Below, piece by piece: positions 18,307-29,764 of a stretch of 58,252 nt of DNA (position 1 is its first letter; the number at the start of each line of letters is the position of its first letter). The position numbers were made by a program, and so were the translations under genes. The notes below the pieces were generated by a model. The model ran no database searches, was not told the origin of the DNA, and saw nothing but the letters and a program-made list of their open reading frames with translations. This stretch comes from an uncultured Clostridia bacterium (GTDB lineage: Bacteria; Bacillota; Clostridia; Oscillospirales; Ruminococcaceae), in assembly GCA_947588805.1 (NCBI GenBank), contig CANPYR010000009.1, forward strand, positions 1 to 58,252. The letters are read 5' to 3'.

Positions 18307-20024
18307 GAATAAGCTTAAGACCGCTAAGCTTTTTTCCAAGGAAAAGCCGAACGCGGAACAAACCGAGAGGTTTGAAAGATTTATTAAATCCCACTACGGC
18401 GAGGACTGCGCTCTTGAATGGGTAGAGGACGAAAGCCTTAGCGACGGATTCAGGCTGGAAGCCGGAGAGGATATTTACGACTGGAGCCGCGAGGGAAGAC
18501 TCCGTCAGCTCAGCGACGTTTTATCCTCCATCGAAGCCGACGACTCCAAAAAAGTTATCCCTATGCTGAAAGAAGCCGTGGGGAACTGGACTCCGAAAGC
18601 GGTGGCAGAGGAGATCGGTACGGTTCTCACCGTCGGCGACGGAGTTGCGACGGTAAGAGGGCTTTCAAAATGCGAATACGGCGAGATACTCTTATTTGAA
18701 GGCGGCGTAAGAGGGATGGTACAGTCGGTCACGTTAAGTCATATCGGCTGCATGCTCTTTGACGACGACGGCGCAGTGACCGCTGGCAGCAAGGTTCATC
18801 GCACTAAAATGGCGGCGGGAGTTCCCGTCGGCGAAGGCTTCATAGGAAGAGTCACAGACGCGCTCGGAGTGCCGATAGACGGAAAGGGCGAGATAATCGC
18901 CGCCGAACACAGACCGATTGAAAGTCCGGCTCCTCCTATAGCCGCGCGCCAGCCCGTAAACAAGCCCCTTAAAACAGGGCTTTTGGCGATAGACGCGATG
19001 TTCCCGATAGGAAGAGGTCAGCGCGAGCTTATAATCGGCGACCGCCAGACGGGTAAAACCGCGATCGCTATCGATACCATTCTAAACCAGAAAAACGAAG
19101 ACGTTATCTGCGTCTACGTCGCGATAGGACAGAAGGCAAGCTCGGTTCGCAGGCTGGTAAAGGTCTTGGAGGACGCGGGTGCGATGGAATACACCGCCGT
19201 TATCCTTGCCGCCGCGAGCGACTCCGCGCCTATGCAGTATATCGCTCCGTATGTCGGCTGCACCATGGCTGAGTACTTCATGAAGCAGGGGCGGGACGTT
19301 CTTATCATCTACGACGACCTCTCTAAGCACGCCGTCGCATACCGCTCCCTGAGCCTTGTCTTAGGAAGAAGCCCCGGCCGCGAAGCTTATCCGGGAGACG
19401 TATTCTATCTTCATTCAAGACTTTTGGAGCGTTCCGCTCACCTGTCGGCCGCTAAGGGCGGCGGCAGCATGACCGCTCTTCCGATAGTCGAAACTCTTGC
19501 GGGAAACGTATCCGCTTACATCCCGACAAACATTATCTCGATAACCGACGGTCAGATCTTTCTTGATTCTTCCCTCTTCCGCTCAGGGCAGCGGCCTGCG
19601 GTAAACGTCGGTCTTTCGGTTTCAAGAGTCGGCGGCGACGCTATGACTCCCTGTCTCAAGGGAGCCGCCGGAAGCCTGCGTCTCGAGCTTGCGCAGTACC
19701 GCGAGATGAAGGTATTTACGCAGTTCTCTAACTATCTTGACGACGATATACAAAAAAATCTCCGCTTCGGAGAAGTTCTTATGAGCATCTTAAAGCAGGA
19801 GCAGTACAGGCCGTATTATGAGTGGGAGCAGACGGTAATTCTTGTCGCAGCTATCTCCCACTGTCTCGACGGCGTGCCGCAGGAGAGATTCGAGGAGAGC
19901 TTAAGAAAGCTCTGCGACGGCTTTTCAAGGGCATACCCCGATTCGGTCGAAAGAATTAAGACCGGCGAAAAGCTCTCGGACGCGGATCGGTCCTGCATAA
20001 CGGAATACGCAAAGGCGGCGGGAT

Positions 20025-20035
<11 letters not shown>
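18296..20035 (+). CDS. atpA: F-type ATP synthase alpha subunit with delta C-terminal domain fused at its N-terminus
   Basis: 579 residues, about 80 longer than a normal alpha. The start at 18296 follows AAAAGGA. Residues 1 to about 78 resemble the C-terminal domain of delta (AtpH): TAKLFSKEKPNAEQ, then GFRLEAGEDIYDWS and a closing RLRQLSDVL. Alpha proper follows, with EIGTVLTVGDGVATVRGL near 105, Walker A GDRQTGKT, and the arginine-finger segment LSVSRVGGDA. The N-terminal six-helix domain of delta, which normally caps alpha, is missing, and no separate atpH lies in the operon. Non-catalytic nucleotide binding and stator anchoring are the likely roles. Base composition and overlaps match the neighbours, so it is not obviously recent. 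Confidence 0.9.
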
Positions 20036-22739
<2,704 letters not shown>

Positions 22740-22766
22740 AAATAATTTCTCATATCCGCACTATAT

Positions 22767-22805
22767 AACATTCCCCCGGCCGGAAACCGAGGGAATGTTA
22801 TTTTG
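22767..22805. terminator. Bidirectional terminator, atp operon / ECF gene
   Basis: AACATTCCC at 22767-22775 pairs with GGGAATGTT at 22791-22799, extended by a CGG/CCG step. It lies between the convergent atpC and ECF genes. Confidence 0.75.
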
Positions 22806-22811
22806 TTATGT

Positions 22812-23477
22812 TCATTTTTTGTTGATGACGTTGAACCAGACCGCGAGCGCTAAAAGCGCTATGAATACCGCTCCGACTATTACGTATAGATACCATTTCT
22901 CGCTTCTTTTATTTCTCTGCGCTACCAGGTCGCGGAAATATGTCGCTTTTAAAGGCTTTTGAAGCGCAAAGTAGAGCGGCGCCGATACCGCTACGGATAT
23001 CACTGCGTTTACAGAAGACGTCAGAAGATTCATCGCCGAAGCGCTTAAAGCCGTCCCGACCTCGTAGCCTAAGAGCCGCTGGCTCAGATAGGTCTTTCCG
23101 ACGTAGAGAACTATGTACGCAAGCTGGCCTATTATCGCGCAGAGAAGGATGTGCGCCGTCTCGTTTTTCAGGCGCTTCTCGCTCTTTGCAAGATATCCCG
23201 CTAAAAATCCCATCGCAAACTTATTTAAAAACGTCACGGGGCTGGAGATTATATAGACCGGGTCCAGCAGATCGTAAAGGCCGGAGCCTATTCCCGCCGC
23301 AAGCCCTCCGGGGATACCGCCGAACAGAAGCCCCGCTAACAGACAGGGAACGTTTCCGAAATGGATCCTCGTTATTAAAACTCCGTTCGGGATCTTTATC
23401 TGTAAATAGTTTCCTACGAAGCAGAGCGCCGCCATAAGGCCGACCGCCACTATCGTTGCAAGTTTTTTATTCTTCAT
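22812..23477 (-). CDS. ECF transporter S component-like membrane protein
   Basis: 221 residues with six hydrophobic segments plus an extra C-terminal helix (LYVIVGAVFIALLALAVW). The motif GNVPCLLAGLLFGGIPGGLA followed by YDLLDP is typical of substrate-binding S components of ECF vitamin transporters, which need the shared EcfA/EcfA'/EcfT module located elsewhere. The substrate (folate, riboflavin, a queuosine precursor or another) cannot be read from the sequence. I see no recognisable riboswitch in its 60-base leader. The extra terminal helix is unusual. Confidence 0.75.
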   Translation of the reverse strand: MKNKKLATIVAVGLMAALCFVGNYLQIKIPNGVLITRIHFGNVPCLLAGLLFGGIPGGLAAGIGSGLYDLLDPVYIISSPVTFLNKFAMGFLAGYLAKSEKRLKNETAHILLCAIIGQLAYIVLYVGKTYLSQRLLGYEVGTALSASAMNLLTSSVNAVISVAVSAPLYFALQKPLKATYFRDLVAQRNKRSEKWYLYVIVGAVFIALLALAVWFNVINKK

Positions 23478-23541
23478 ATTATCACCTTCAAAAATTTTTT
23501 GCCTTAGTAGAGTTTCGCGGAACTTAACTGTCTTGAATTAT

Positions 23542-23573
23542 ACTCCCCGAAAATGAAAAAAGCAAATTTTAAA
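23542..23573 (-). promoter_or_regulatory. Promoter of the ECF S component gene
   Basis: Minus strand TTGCTT, 17-base spacer, TATAAT (about 23545-23540), about 60 bases before the start codon. Confidence 0.6.
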
Positions 23574-23683
23574 ATTTTAGATGTAAATATTTTACTCTTG
23601 TGAAGATGATATATATTTTTGACGTTAATATCTTTGAAAATTATTTATTTATCACAAAGATTTTTCTCCGGTTTAAAAGCATT

Positions 23684-23731
23684 AAAAAGCGGCGGCGTTA
23701 TACTGCACAAAAGCAGATATAAAGCCGCCTT
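23684..23731 (-). terminator. Terminator of yebC
   Basis: On the minus strand GGCGGC (23729-23724) pairs with GCCGCC (23696-23691), with a CTGC/GCAG inner stem, then CGCTTTTTAATG. It lies 40 bases past the yebC stop. Confidence 0.65.
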
Positions 23732-23771
23732 GAAAAATGTTCAAAAAGTAGATAATGCAAAATCCCGTTCT

Positions 23772-24500
23772 TTATTCCGGCATATCCCAGTTATGATATA
23801 CTTCCTGAACGTCGTCGTTGTCGTCAAGAGTATCAAGAAGCAGGTTCATCAGCCTTATCTGCTCGGGATCCTCGAGCGCGGTGTAGGTCGAAGGCACCAT
23901 CGCGTCCTCAGCGGAATTGAGCTCGTAGCCCATGTCCTTGAGAGTCTCCGCGACTTTATATACGTCGTTCGGTTCGGTGGTTATTTCTACGGCATCGTCC
24001 TCGATGTTGAAGTCCGAAGCTCCCGCTTCAAAGCAGTCTTCCATCAGCTTATCCTCGTCTACGCCGTCGTTATCCATGGTAATAACGCCCTTGCGCGTAA
24101 ACATAAAGGATACGCAGCCCGTGGTTCCCATATTCCCGCCGAACTTGTCAAAATAGTGACGAACGTCGCCTGCGGTGCGGTTTTTGTTGTCGGTAAGGCA
24201 TTCGACTATCACCGCCACTCCCCCGGGACCGTAGCCCTCGTAGACCATGGTCTCGTAGCTGTTTTTGTCGCCGTCTCCGGCAGCCTTCTTGATAACGCGG
24301 TCGATATTGTCGTTCGGGACGTTATTCGCCTTAGCCTTAGCTATAAGATCGCGAAGCTTAGAGTTAGAAGCCGGATCCGGCCCGCCCTCCTTCACGCATA
24401 CCGTTATCTCGCGGCCGATTCTTGTAAAGATCTTCGCCTTAGCGCCGTCGGCGGCTTCCTTCTTACGTTTGATATTGTTCCATTTAGAATGTCCTGACAT
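23772..24500 (-). CDS. yebC: YebC/PmpR family protein (TACO1-like)
   Basis: 242 residues. The start at 24500 is preferred over 24506 because AAGGAG sits 7 bases from it and only 1 from the other. It opens with SGHSKWNNIKRKKEAADGAK, the family signature, then EGGPDPASNSKLRD and YEGYGPGGVAVIVE. The family was annotated as transcription regulators; recent work ties YebC to translation of proline stretches. It is monocistronic with its own promoter. Confidence 0.95.
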   Translation of the reverse strand: MSGHSKWNNIKRKKEAADGAKAKIFTRIGREITVCVKEGGPDPASNSKLRDLIAKAKANNVPNDNIDRVIKKAAGDGDKNSYETMVYEGYGPGGVAVIVECLTDNKNRTAGDVRHYFDKFGGNMGTTGCVSFMFTRKGVITMDNDGVDEDKLMEDCFEAGASDFNIEDDAVEITTEPNDVYKVAETLKDMGYELNSAEDAMVPSTYTALEDPEQIRLMNLLLDTLDDNDDVQEVYHNWDMPE

Positions 24501-24556
24501 AGTCATGCTCCTTTTTATTAAACGCCGGAATATCCCGGCAAAAATATGTCGGGATA

Positions 24557-24585
24557 ATTATAACATATTATTTCCGAAAATGCAA
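24557..24585 (-). promoter_or_regulatory. yebC promoter
   Basis: Minus strand TTGCAT (24585-24580), 17-base spacer, TATAAT (24562-24557). The short leader can form two competing hairpins, ATCCCG/CGGGAT and GCCGG/CCGGC. Confidence 0.65.
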
Positions 24586-24634
24586 GACCCCCGGTTAGAA
24601 GTCAGATAATCAGAAATCAGATAATCAGAATTTT

Positions 24635-25075
24635 TTAGCCCTTGTTTTCGAGAGCCGTTATCTTATCGACTCGGCGCTGATGGCGGCCGCCCTCGAAGGG
24701 GGTATCGAGAAACAGATCCACTATCTCGCACGCGAGGCCGGGACCTACTACTCTGCCGCCCATGCAAATTACGTTCGCGTCGTTATGAAGTCTTGTGTAC
24801 TTCGCGGAAAAAGTATCGGAGCAGCAGCAAGCGCGGACTCCTTTTATCTTATTTGCGGAGATGGATATCCCTACGCCGGTACCGCAAAGAAGTATAGCTT
24901 TATCAAGCTTTCCCGCGACAAGATCCCGGCAGACCTTTTCGGCCATATCCGGATAGTCTATCTTTTCGCCGTGAGCTATTCCGTAGTCGCAGAATTCTAT
25001 CTCCCGCTCTTTTAAATGCTCGCATATCGCAAGCTTAAGATCTATCGCCGCGTGATCGTTTCCTATTCCTATCAT
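24635..25075 (-). CDS. rpiB: Ribose-5-phosphate isomerase B
   Basis: 146 residues from the ATG at 25075, behind AGGGAG; the frame continues into the MITE-like element upstream and that part is not coding. RpiB interconverts ribulose-5-P and ribose-5-P in the pentose phosphate pathway. GNDHAAIDLK opens the protein, the catalytic Cys lies in LCGTGVGISISANK, and RLHNDANVICMGGRVVG is the substrate loop. LacA/RpiB sugar isomerases are close relatives, so RpiB is the likeliest call. It sits directly downstream of a mobile-element-like insertion. Confidence 0.9.
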   Translation of the reverse strand: MIGIGNDHAAIDLKLAICEHLKEREIEFCDYGIAHGEKIDYPDMAEKVCRDLVAGKLDKAILLCGTGVGISISANKIKGVRACCCSDTFSAKYTRLHNDANVICMGGRVVGPGLACEIVDLFLDTPFEGGRHQRRVDKITALENKG

Positions 25076-25102
25076 TTTGAAATTTCTCCCTTCGCTTATT
25101 TT

Positions 25103-25366
25103 TAAGGCGCCACCGCACAATTATTTTGGTGCAGATACGCAGTCAGATTTTTTGTCAGATGAAACAAAAACCGGAGCTAATACTTTGTGTATTAGCGAGG
25201 ATTTTTGTGAAATATGACGAAAAATATGCAATAAAAGCTGGTTTTATTCCCAATCGGACTTCGTGGACATAAACGACCGCCCACTCGTCCTCTTGGATAA
25301 AACCCCGCGTTTATTCGCAGATGCGCCAAAAAGGCGTTAGCCGCTAATTGCGCGGTGGTGCCTTAA
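25103..25366. mobile_element. MITE-like element, 264 bp
   Basis: The ends are 22-bp inverted repeats. The left end (25103-25124) begins TTAAGGCGCCACCGC and the right end (25345-25366) reads CGCGGTGGTGCCTTAA at its close; 20 of 22 positions match. The inside is non-coding with further short stems. The TTAA at each tip may be the target duplication. It is too small to code for a transposase, so it would be mobilised in trans. It lies between the DUF402 stop and the rpiB ribosome site. I see no second copy in the window. Confidence 0.65.
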
Positions 25367-25369
25367 TAT

Positions 25370-25954
25370 TTACTTTTTACCGTATTTTGTATGTAAAGGC
25401 GATATCTCGCCGTTACCCGCCATTTTTGTTACCGTTTTAAATATTACGTCGAGCCGCCCGACCGTTTTTCCGATATCCGAGCACATCTCCGAGAAGATAT
25501 CCTCCCCTTCTTTTATCGCGCTCAGATACTGCTCCCTCGTTATATCCTTCTTTTCATACGCTTCGTCAAGCTCGTCCCGATCAAGCACCGCAGCGTCGCC
25601 CTCCGGCGTGAACACAACGTCAAGATACTTATCCACATACGCCGCCACGCCGTCGGGATCGTATTCGAGCCTTTCCATCACGTCCACATAGCATACCGAA
25701 AGCCTTCCGTTTGGCCTATACATCGCGGTTATAAGCCGCTTCTTACCGTCCGGAACAAGCTGCAGCCATTTCATCCCTTTACCCGTAGTGGGGATCTTCC
25801 CGGCCTTTTCGGTGTTCCAGAAGTATTCCTTGCCGGACCTTATATCTATAAGGCTCGCAAGGCCGTGAAAGCCGTCGGTATCGAGTCTCAGCTGGTAATA
25901 CGGAAATCCCTGAAATCCCCAGCCGACGTCGCGGTCAAGACGTTTTCGCTTCAT
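25370..25954 (-). CDS. DUF402 family protein
   Basis: About 194 residues (start at 25954, or a GTG at 25963). The DUF402 core is clear: KYLDVVFTPEG near 110, an acidic DRDELDEAYEKKDITREQY and terminal helices. DUF402 proteins include nucleoside tri/diphosphatases and FomD-like enzymes that use the Asp/Glu/Lys set in this core. The N-terminus with basic residues and WGFQGFPYYQLRLDTDG is OB-fold-like. It is the last gene of the dCMP deaminase-tsaE-tsaB operon and its stop abuts the MITE. Confidence 0.75.
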   Translation of the reverse strand: MKRKRLDRDVGWGFQGFPYYQLRLDTDGFHGLASLIDIRSGKEYFWNTEKAGKIPTTGKGMKWLQLVPDGKKRLITAMYRPNGRLSVCYVDVMERLEYDPDGVAAYVDKYLDVVFTPEGDAAVLDRDELDEAYEKKDITREQYLSAIKEGEDIFSEMCSDIGKTVGRLDVIFKTVTKMAGNGEISPLHTKYGKK

Positions 25955-25977
25955 TTTTATCACTCTTTTTTAATTAT

Positions 25978-26688
25978 TTATTTCTTTTTATCGCTTCTCA
26001 GCTTCTCGGCCATGGTGTTCTGAAGATATCTCGCCCCAAGGCTGTCGGCGGTCCCCGCTTCGGATATATTCGCAAGCGCCGCCCGGCATACCCCGGCTGC
26101 CGATAATACGCGGGAATTTATCAGCGTCGTCTCTATATTCCCGCAGTCCGAAAAGTATTCCTCTTTAAGCCTTTTTGCGCAGTCCCCGCTCAGTATCACC
26201 CTGCCGCTGAGACTTTTGACATATTCGCAAAGCTCCTCTTCCTCTCCGACCGCGTCCGCCCGGACATTCACAGCGCTCTCGCCTATGCTTTTATATCCCC
26301 CGAAATATATGACGCCGGGCCTTGCGTTTATCACGGGGATAATATATCCGTCCCCGGAAACGTTACACGCCATCGCTTCAAGCGTCGAAACGCCTATGCA
26401 GGGCTTTCCGAGGGCGCAGAGTCCCTTTATCGCCGCTATCCCTATCCTCAGACCGGTATAGCTCCCGGGACCCGCCGCGCAAGCGTATATATCAACCTCC
26501 CCGAGAGAGATTTTGCAGTCCTCGAGCGTACTCGTAACCGTGGGAAGGATCACCTCGGAGTGGGTGCGATCTGTTAAAAAAGTTCTTTCAGCTATAAGCG
26601 TGCCTTCCCTGAAAACCGCGCAGGAAGCCGATCTTCCGGAAGTATCTATCCCAAGAAGAGTTAGCTTTTCAGAATTCAAAACGTTCAT
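25978..26688 (-). CDS. tsaB: tRNA threonylcarbamoyladenosine protein TsaB
   Basis: Up to 236 residues. It is the actin-like partner of TsaD in making t6A37 on tRNA. GIDTSGRSASCAV (N-terminal phosphate loop), RTHSEVILP and GPGSYTGLRIGIAAIKGL are diagnostic. The start overlaps tsaE by 20 bases. The ATG at 26688 sits too close to its GGAG, so a TTG at 26679, nine bases from GGAG, may be the true start. TsaD is not in the window. Confidence 0.93.
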   Translation of the reverse strand: MNVLNSEKLTLLGIDTSGRSASCAVFREGTLIAERTFLTDRTHSEVILPTVTSTLEDCKISLGEVDIYACAAGPGSYTGLRIGIAAIKGLCALGKPCIGVSTLEAMACNVSGDGYIIPVINARPGVIYFGGYKSIGESAVNVRADAVGEEEELCEYVKSLSGRVILSGDCAKRLKEEYFSDCGNIETTLINSRVLSAAGVCRAALANISEAGTADSLGARYLQNTMAEKLRSDKKK

Positions 26689-27106
26689 CTCCGTCTATGA
26701 TTATTTCCCGTTCGTCCTCCGAAACGGTTTTTATCTCTATGTATACGGTATTTTCCGGAAGAGCTTCGGATATGTTCTCGCTCCACTCGATCACAAGAAC
26801 CGAGCCGTCCGAAAAATAGTCGTAAAATCCCGTGCTCTCAAGATCCGGGACGCTCCCGACTCGGTACATATCGAAGTGAATGAGACTGAGCTTTTCACCG
26901 CGGTATTCGTTTACAAGCGCGAAGGTGGGAGAGCTGACGTTATCCGAAAGCCCCATTCCAAGGGCGATTCCTCTCGTCATGGTCGTCTTTCCGGCTCCGA
27001 GACCGCCTATGTACGCCAAGATCTCGCCGCCGCGAAGAACCTTACCTATCCTTTTTCCGAGCTTGACCGTTTCATCGCTGCTTCGCGTAAAATAGGAGCG
27101 CTTCAT
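26669..27106 (-). CDS. tsaE: tRNA threonylcarbamoyladenosine ATPase TsaE
   Basis: 145 residues from the ATG at 27106, which shares TGATG with the upstream stop and follows GAGGGGAT. It is a P-loop protein (GGLGAGKTTMTRGIA near 29) with SSPTFALVNEY and HFDMYR, the family signatures. It energises the TsaB-TsaD cycle. The longer frame to 27151 lies inside the deaminase gene and is rejected. Confidence 0.94.
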   Translation of the reverse strand: MKRSYFTRSSDETVKLGKRIGKVLRGGEILAYIGGLGAGKTTMTRGIALGMGLSDNVSSPTFALVNEYRGEKLSLIHFDMYRVGSVPDLESTGFYDYFSDGSVLVIEWSENISEALPENTVYIEIKTVSEDEREIIIDGDERFEF

Positions 27107-27594
27107 CAGTATCCCCTCGTACCGCCTATAGATTCGTCGTTCATTATCCATTCCATAACTTCAATTATCCTGTATTCGGTATCGTTGTCGCGGATAATCA
27201 CCCTCTCGATGCCGCTGTTTATAACTACCCTCTTGCAGAGCGAACAGCAGGCGGCGTTTTTGACGTATTCCCCCGTCGAGACCTCGCGCCCGACAAGATA
27301 AAGCGTAGCGCCGATCATTTCCTCTCTTGAAGCGTTTATGACAGCGTTCATCTCGGCGTGGACAGAGCGGCAGAGCTCATACCTCTCCCCTCTCGGGACC
27401 TGAAGCTGCTCCCTGATACAGTTTCCGAGGTCGCAGCAGTTCTGTCTTCCGCGCGGCGCTCCGACATAGCCTGTGGAAATGATCTGGTCGTGGTTCACGA
27501 TGACCGCGCCGAATCTCCTTCTTATGCAGGTCGAGCGCGCGGATACAGTATCGGCGATATCAAGATAGTAGTTTATTTTGTCACGTCTTTCCAT
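27106..27594 (-). CDS. Deoxycytidylate/cytidine deaminase family protein
   Basis: 162 residues. The zinc site is visible as HAEMNA (His, catalytic Glu) and CCSLCKR (two Cys). RSTCIRRRFGAVIVNHDQI and TGYVGAPRG match dCMP deaminase/ComEB proteins, which supply dUMP for thymidylate synthesis. Extra Cys/His residues (NCCDLGNCIRE) are typical of the second zinc site in this subgroup. AAGGAG precedes the ATG. It is first in the operon with tsaE, tsaB and DUF402. Confidence 0.9.
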   Translation of the reverse strand: MERRDKINYYLDIADTVSARSTCIRRRFGAVIVNHDQIISTGYVGAPRGRQNCCDLGNCIREQLQVPRGERYELCRSVHAEMNAVINASREEMIGATLYLVGREVSTGEYVKNAACCSLCKRVVINSGIERVIIRDNDTEYRIIEVMEWIMNDESIGGTRGY

Positions 27595-27667
27595 TTTTTT
27601 GCTCCTTCCGCATATATTTCCCGGTCTTATCTCGCATGCCGGTTTTATTTAAAAATTATATAATATT

Positions 27668-27696
27668 ATAATAGCACATAATATATTATTTTGCAA
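27668..27696 (-). promoter_or_regulatory. Promoter of the deaminase-tsaE-tsaB operon
   Basis: Minus strand TTGCAA (27696-27691), 17-base spacer, TATTAT (27673-27668), in a very AT-rich stretch. Confidence 0.6.
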
Positions 27697-27786
27697 GAGA
27701 AAAAATAAAAATACGCGCCGCGCCGTAATCACACGCGCAAACTATTGCAAAGCTTTAAAATCATCGCCAACGGCGAACCCCTTGAA

Positions 27787-27856
27787 ATTCTGACCTCTGA
27801 TTTCTGACCTCTGACTTCTAAACGCCCTTGACAGAAGTATTATTTTGGTGTATTAT
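27787..27856 (+). promoter_or_regulatory. rsmE promoter, directly after a heptamer array
   Basis: TTGACA at 27828-27833, 17-base spacer, TATTAT at 27851-27856. A heptamer array (TCTGACC, TCTGATT, TCTGACC, TCTGACT) at about 27789-27818 abuts the -35 region. Confidence 0.65.
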
Positions 27857-27880
27857 TTTTATAGGAAGGAGGGCGGGAGC

Positions 27881-28603
27881 ATGCCGAGATTCTTTACAGC
27901 TTCGCCGCCGGAGAATAATATCTTTTCTCTCTCCGGAGACGACTATTTTCATATATCAAGAAGCCTGAGAATGAGAACCGGGGAGGAGATCTCGGTCTGC
28001 TACGGCGGGAAAAATTATCTCTGCCGGCTTTCGGATATAACATCCGACTGCGCGTACGCTCGGATTGTCTCAGAGTTATGCTCAGGCGAGCCGAGTATCG
28101 ACGTGACGCTTTTCCAGGCGCTTCCGAAATCCGATAAGCTTGAACAGATCATTCAGAAATCCGTCGAGCTCGGAGTTAAAAATATAGTCCCCGTCATGAC
28201 TAAGCGCTGCGTGGCAAGGCCCGAAAGGTCTCAGTTTGAATCAAGGCTGAAAAGATATCAAAAAATTTCGGAAGCCGCCGCGAAGCAGTCCGGGCGCGGT
28301 ATTATTCCCGAAGTATCGGGGATAATAAGCTTTGAAGAATGCATAAGCAGACTAAAGGATTTTGATCTCTCGCTGATCCTTTATGAAAAGGAAGGCGGTA
28401 AAAGACTTTCCCGGACCGATTTTTCCGGAGCGTCGTCAATAGCTCTTATCGTAGGCTCCGAGGGAGGTTTTGAAAGGGATGAAGCGGAAGCCGCAAATAA
28501 CGCCGGAGCCGAAAGAATTTGGCTCGGGGAAAGGATACTTCGCTGCGAAACGGCCCCTTTGGCGGCTCTCGCGGTTATCATGTCAATAACCGGGAACCTG
28601 TGA
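27881..28603 (+). CDS. rsmE: 16S rRNA m3U1498 methyltransferase
   Basis: 240 residues from the ATG at 27881 behind GGAGGGCGGGAGC. It has an N-terminal PUA-like domain (MPRFF, DYFHISRSLRMRTGEE) and a C-terminal SPOUT fold with the knot motifs LIVGSEGGFERDEAE and LGERILRCETAPLAAL. It methylates U1498 of 16S rRNA using SAM. It is single, behind its own promoter. Confidence 0.94.
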   Translation: MPRFFTASPPENNIFSLSGDDYFHISRSLRMRTGEEISVCYGGKNYLCRLSDITSDCAYARIVSELCSGEPSIDVTLFQALPKSDKLEQIIQKSVELGVKNIVPVMTKRCVARPERSQFESRLKRYQKISEAAAKQSGRGIIPEVSGIISFEECISRLKDFDLSLILYEKEGGKRLSRTDFSGASSIALIVGSEGGFERDEAEAANNAGAERIWLGERILRCETAPLAALAVIMSITGNL

Positions 28604-28767
28604 AGCGCCGCTATGAAGTCATTAAAAACGCGTCGGCGGCATATTATAGTATGCGCGCTTTGAAACGTCATACCGTAAAAGCTTTATTTTCCGGGCGTGG
28701 GAAAATAATCCATGAAATGCCCAAGACGCTAACTTAAATTTTTGTCTAAAAATATATAAATTTACTC

Positions 28768-28796
28768 TTGATTTTATCGCGGATATGTGATATACT
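28768..28796 (+). promoter_or_regulatory. Promoter of the acidic membrane protein gene
   Basis: TTGATT at 28768-28773, 17-base spacer, TATACT at 28791-28796; the start codon lies 30 bases downstream. Confidence 0.6.
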
Positions 28797-28826
28797 AAAA
28801 AAAATAATGCGAAAGGATCTGACATT

Positions 28827-29483
28827 ATGGGTAATTTTCTTAAAGTAGTATTAGGAATCGGCGCTGCCGCTGCAGCCGCCGCTGTTGCGGTCGCTCTCGC
28901 TACCAAAGCGGACAAGGAGGATGAATGTCTCTGCGAGGATTGCTCCGACGGCGCGGACGTTCTCGACGGTCCTGAGGAAGCCGTCTCCGACGTTTCGGAA
29001 GAGACCGCCGAAGCTGTTGAAGAGGTTGAGGATGAAGTAAAGGATGCAGCCGAGGATTTAGAGGACGATCTTGACGATCTTCTTGACGATATCGACGACG
29101 GAGACTCTAAGGGCTTAAACGGCAAAATGTTAAAGGAATCGGTCGATAACATCATTAACGGAGTTATCGGCGGCGTTGTCGTAGCTTCGGACAAAATTTC
29201 CGAGCTTACCGGAAGATTTGCAGACTTCATGGCCGATAAGCTTGCGGAAAGAAACGCGGACAGCTTCGACGAGGATATTGATTTCGGAGATTTTATGGAC
29301 CCGGACGACGGGGATTCCGGCGAAGGCTCGGCAGCCGAGGATATCGCCGAGGGTCTTGGTGAAGCTGCAGAAAATCTTGCGGATAAGGCCGAGGACGTTG
29401 TTTCGGATATCAAGGACGCCGCAAAGGACGCGGCCGAGGATTTAGGCGAAGCGGTAGAGGATATCAAGGACGACCTGAGCTGA
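28827..29483 (+). CDS. Acidic membrane-anchored low-complexity protein
   Basis: 218 residues, with GAAAGGATC about 10 bases before the ATG. Residues 5-26 are one Ala/Val-rich membrane helix, then a CLCEDC cysteine patch. The rest is very acidic and Ala-rich and looks helical (repeats such as VEDEVKDAAEDLEDD and ADKAEDVVSDIKDAAKDA). The pattern recalls YtxH-like and apolipoprotein-like amphipathic proteins that lie along the membrane. No enzyme motif is seen. A long Ser-rich frame on the other strand (28622-29632) is a shadow of its composition. Confidence 0.65.
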   Translation: MGNFLKVVLGIGAAAAAAAVAVALATKADKEDECLCEDCSDGADVLDGPEEAVSDVSEETAEAVEEVEDEVKDAAEDLEDDLDDLLDDIDDGDSKGLNGKMLKESVDNIINGVIGGVVVASDKISELTGRFADFMADKLAERNADSFDEDIDFGDFMDPDDGDSGEGSAAEDIAEGLGEAAENLADKAEDVVSDIKDAAKDAAEDLGEAVEDIKDDLS

Positions 29484-29492
29484 GCTAAATCC

Positions 29493-29559
29493 GGCAAGTA
29501 TATAAGCTTTACAGCTAAAATTTCAGGACGGTACGGGTTTTCCCGAGCCGTCCTTTTTC
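29493..29559 (+). terminator. Terminator, first copy of a duplicated block
   Basis: AGGACGG..CGGG (29525-29537) pairs with CCCG..CCGTCCT (29542-29554), then TTTTCTTG. The whole 63-base block 29493-29555 recurs at 29683-29745. Confidence 0.8.
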
Positions 29560-29682
29560 TTGTGTGAAAATATGCTTTTATGCGGTTTTTTAGGCAAAAG
29601 CGAGCGGTTATTATATTATTTCTATTTATCAAGCGGTGCGGGAAAAGATATCGGGTAGGACTTAAAATGAGGTTCTCGGCGA

Positions 29683-29750
29683 CAAGTACAAATGCTTTAC
29701 AGCCAAAATTCCAGGACGGCAGGGATTTTCCGCGCCGTCCTTTTATTTTG
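29683..29750 (+). terminator. Terminator, second copy of the duplicated block
   Basis: GGACGGC (29714-29720) pairs with GCCGTCC (29734-29740), followed by TTTTATTTTG. It is the diverged second copy of 29493-29555, including the GCTTTACAGC lead-in. Confidence 0.75.
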
Positions 29751-29764
29751 AATAAATGTCAAAT

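Noticed and set aside
22812-23477. Naming the ECF gene as FolT, RibU or QueT
   Set aside because: No substrate-specific motif or riboswitch is visible, so only the family is called.
23619-24497. 292-residue open frame opposite yebC
   Set aside because: Runs antisense through yebC and into the intergenic region; yebC has clear family motifs and a ribosome site.
28622-29632. 336-residue Ser-rich open frame on the minus strand
   Set aside because: It is the antisense of the acidic Ala/Glu/Asp-rich gene at 28827-29483. Such composition leaves the opposite strand open and Ser-rich. No ribosome site.
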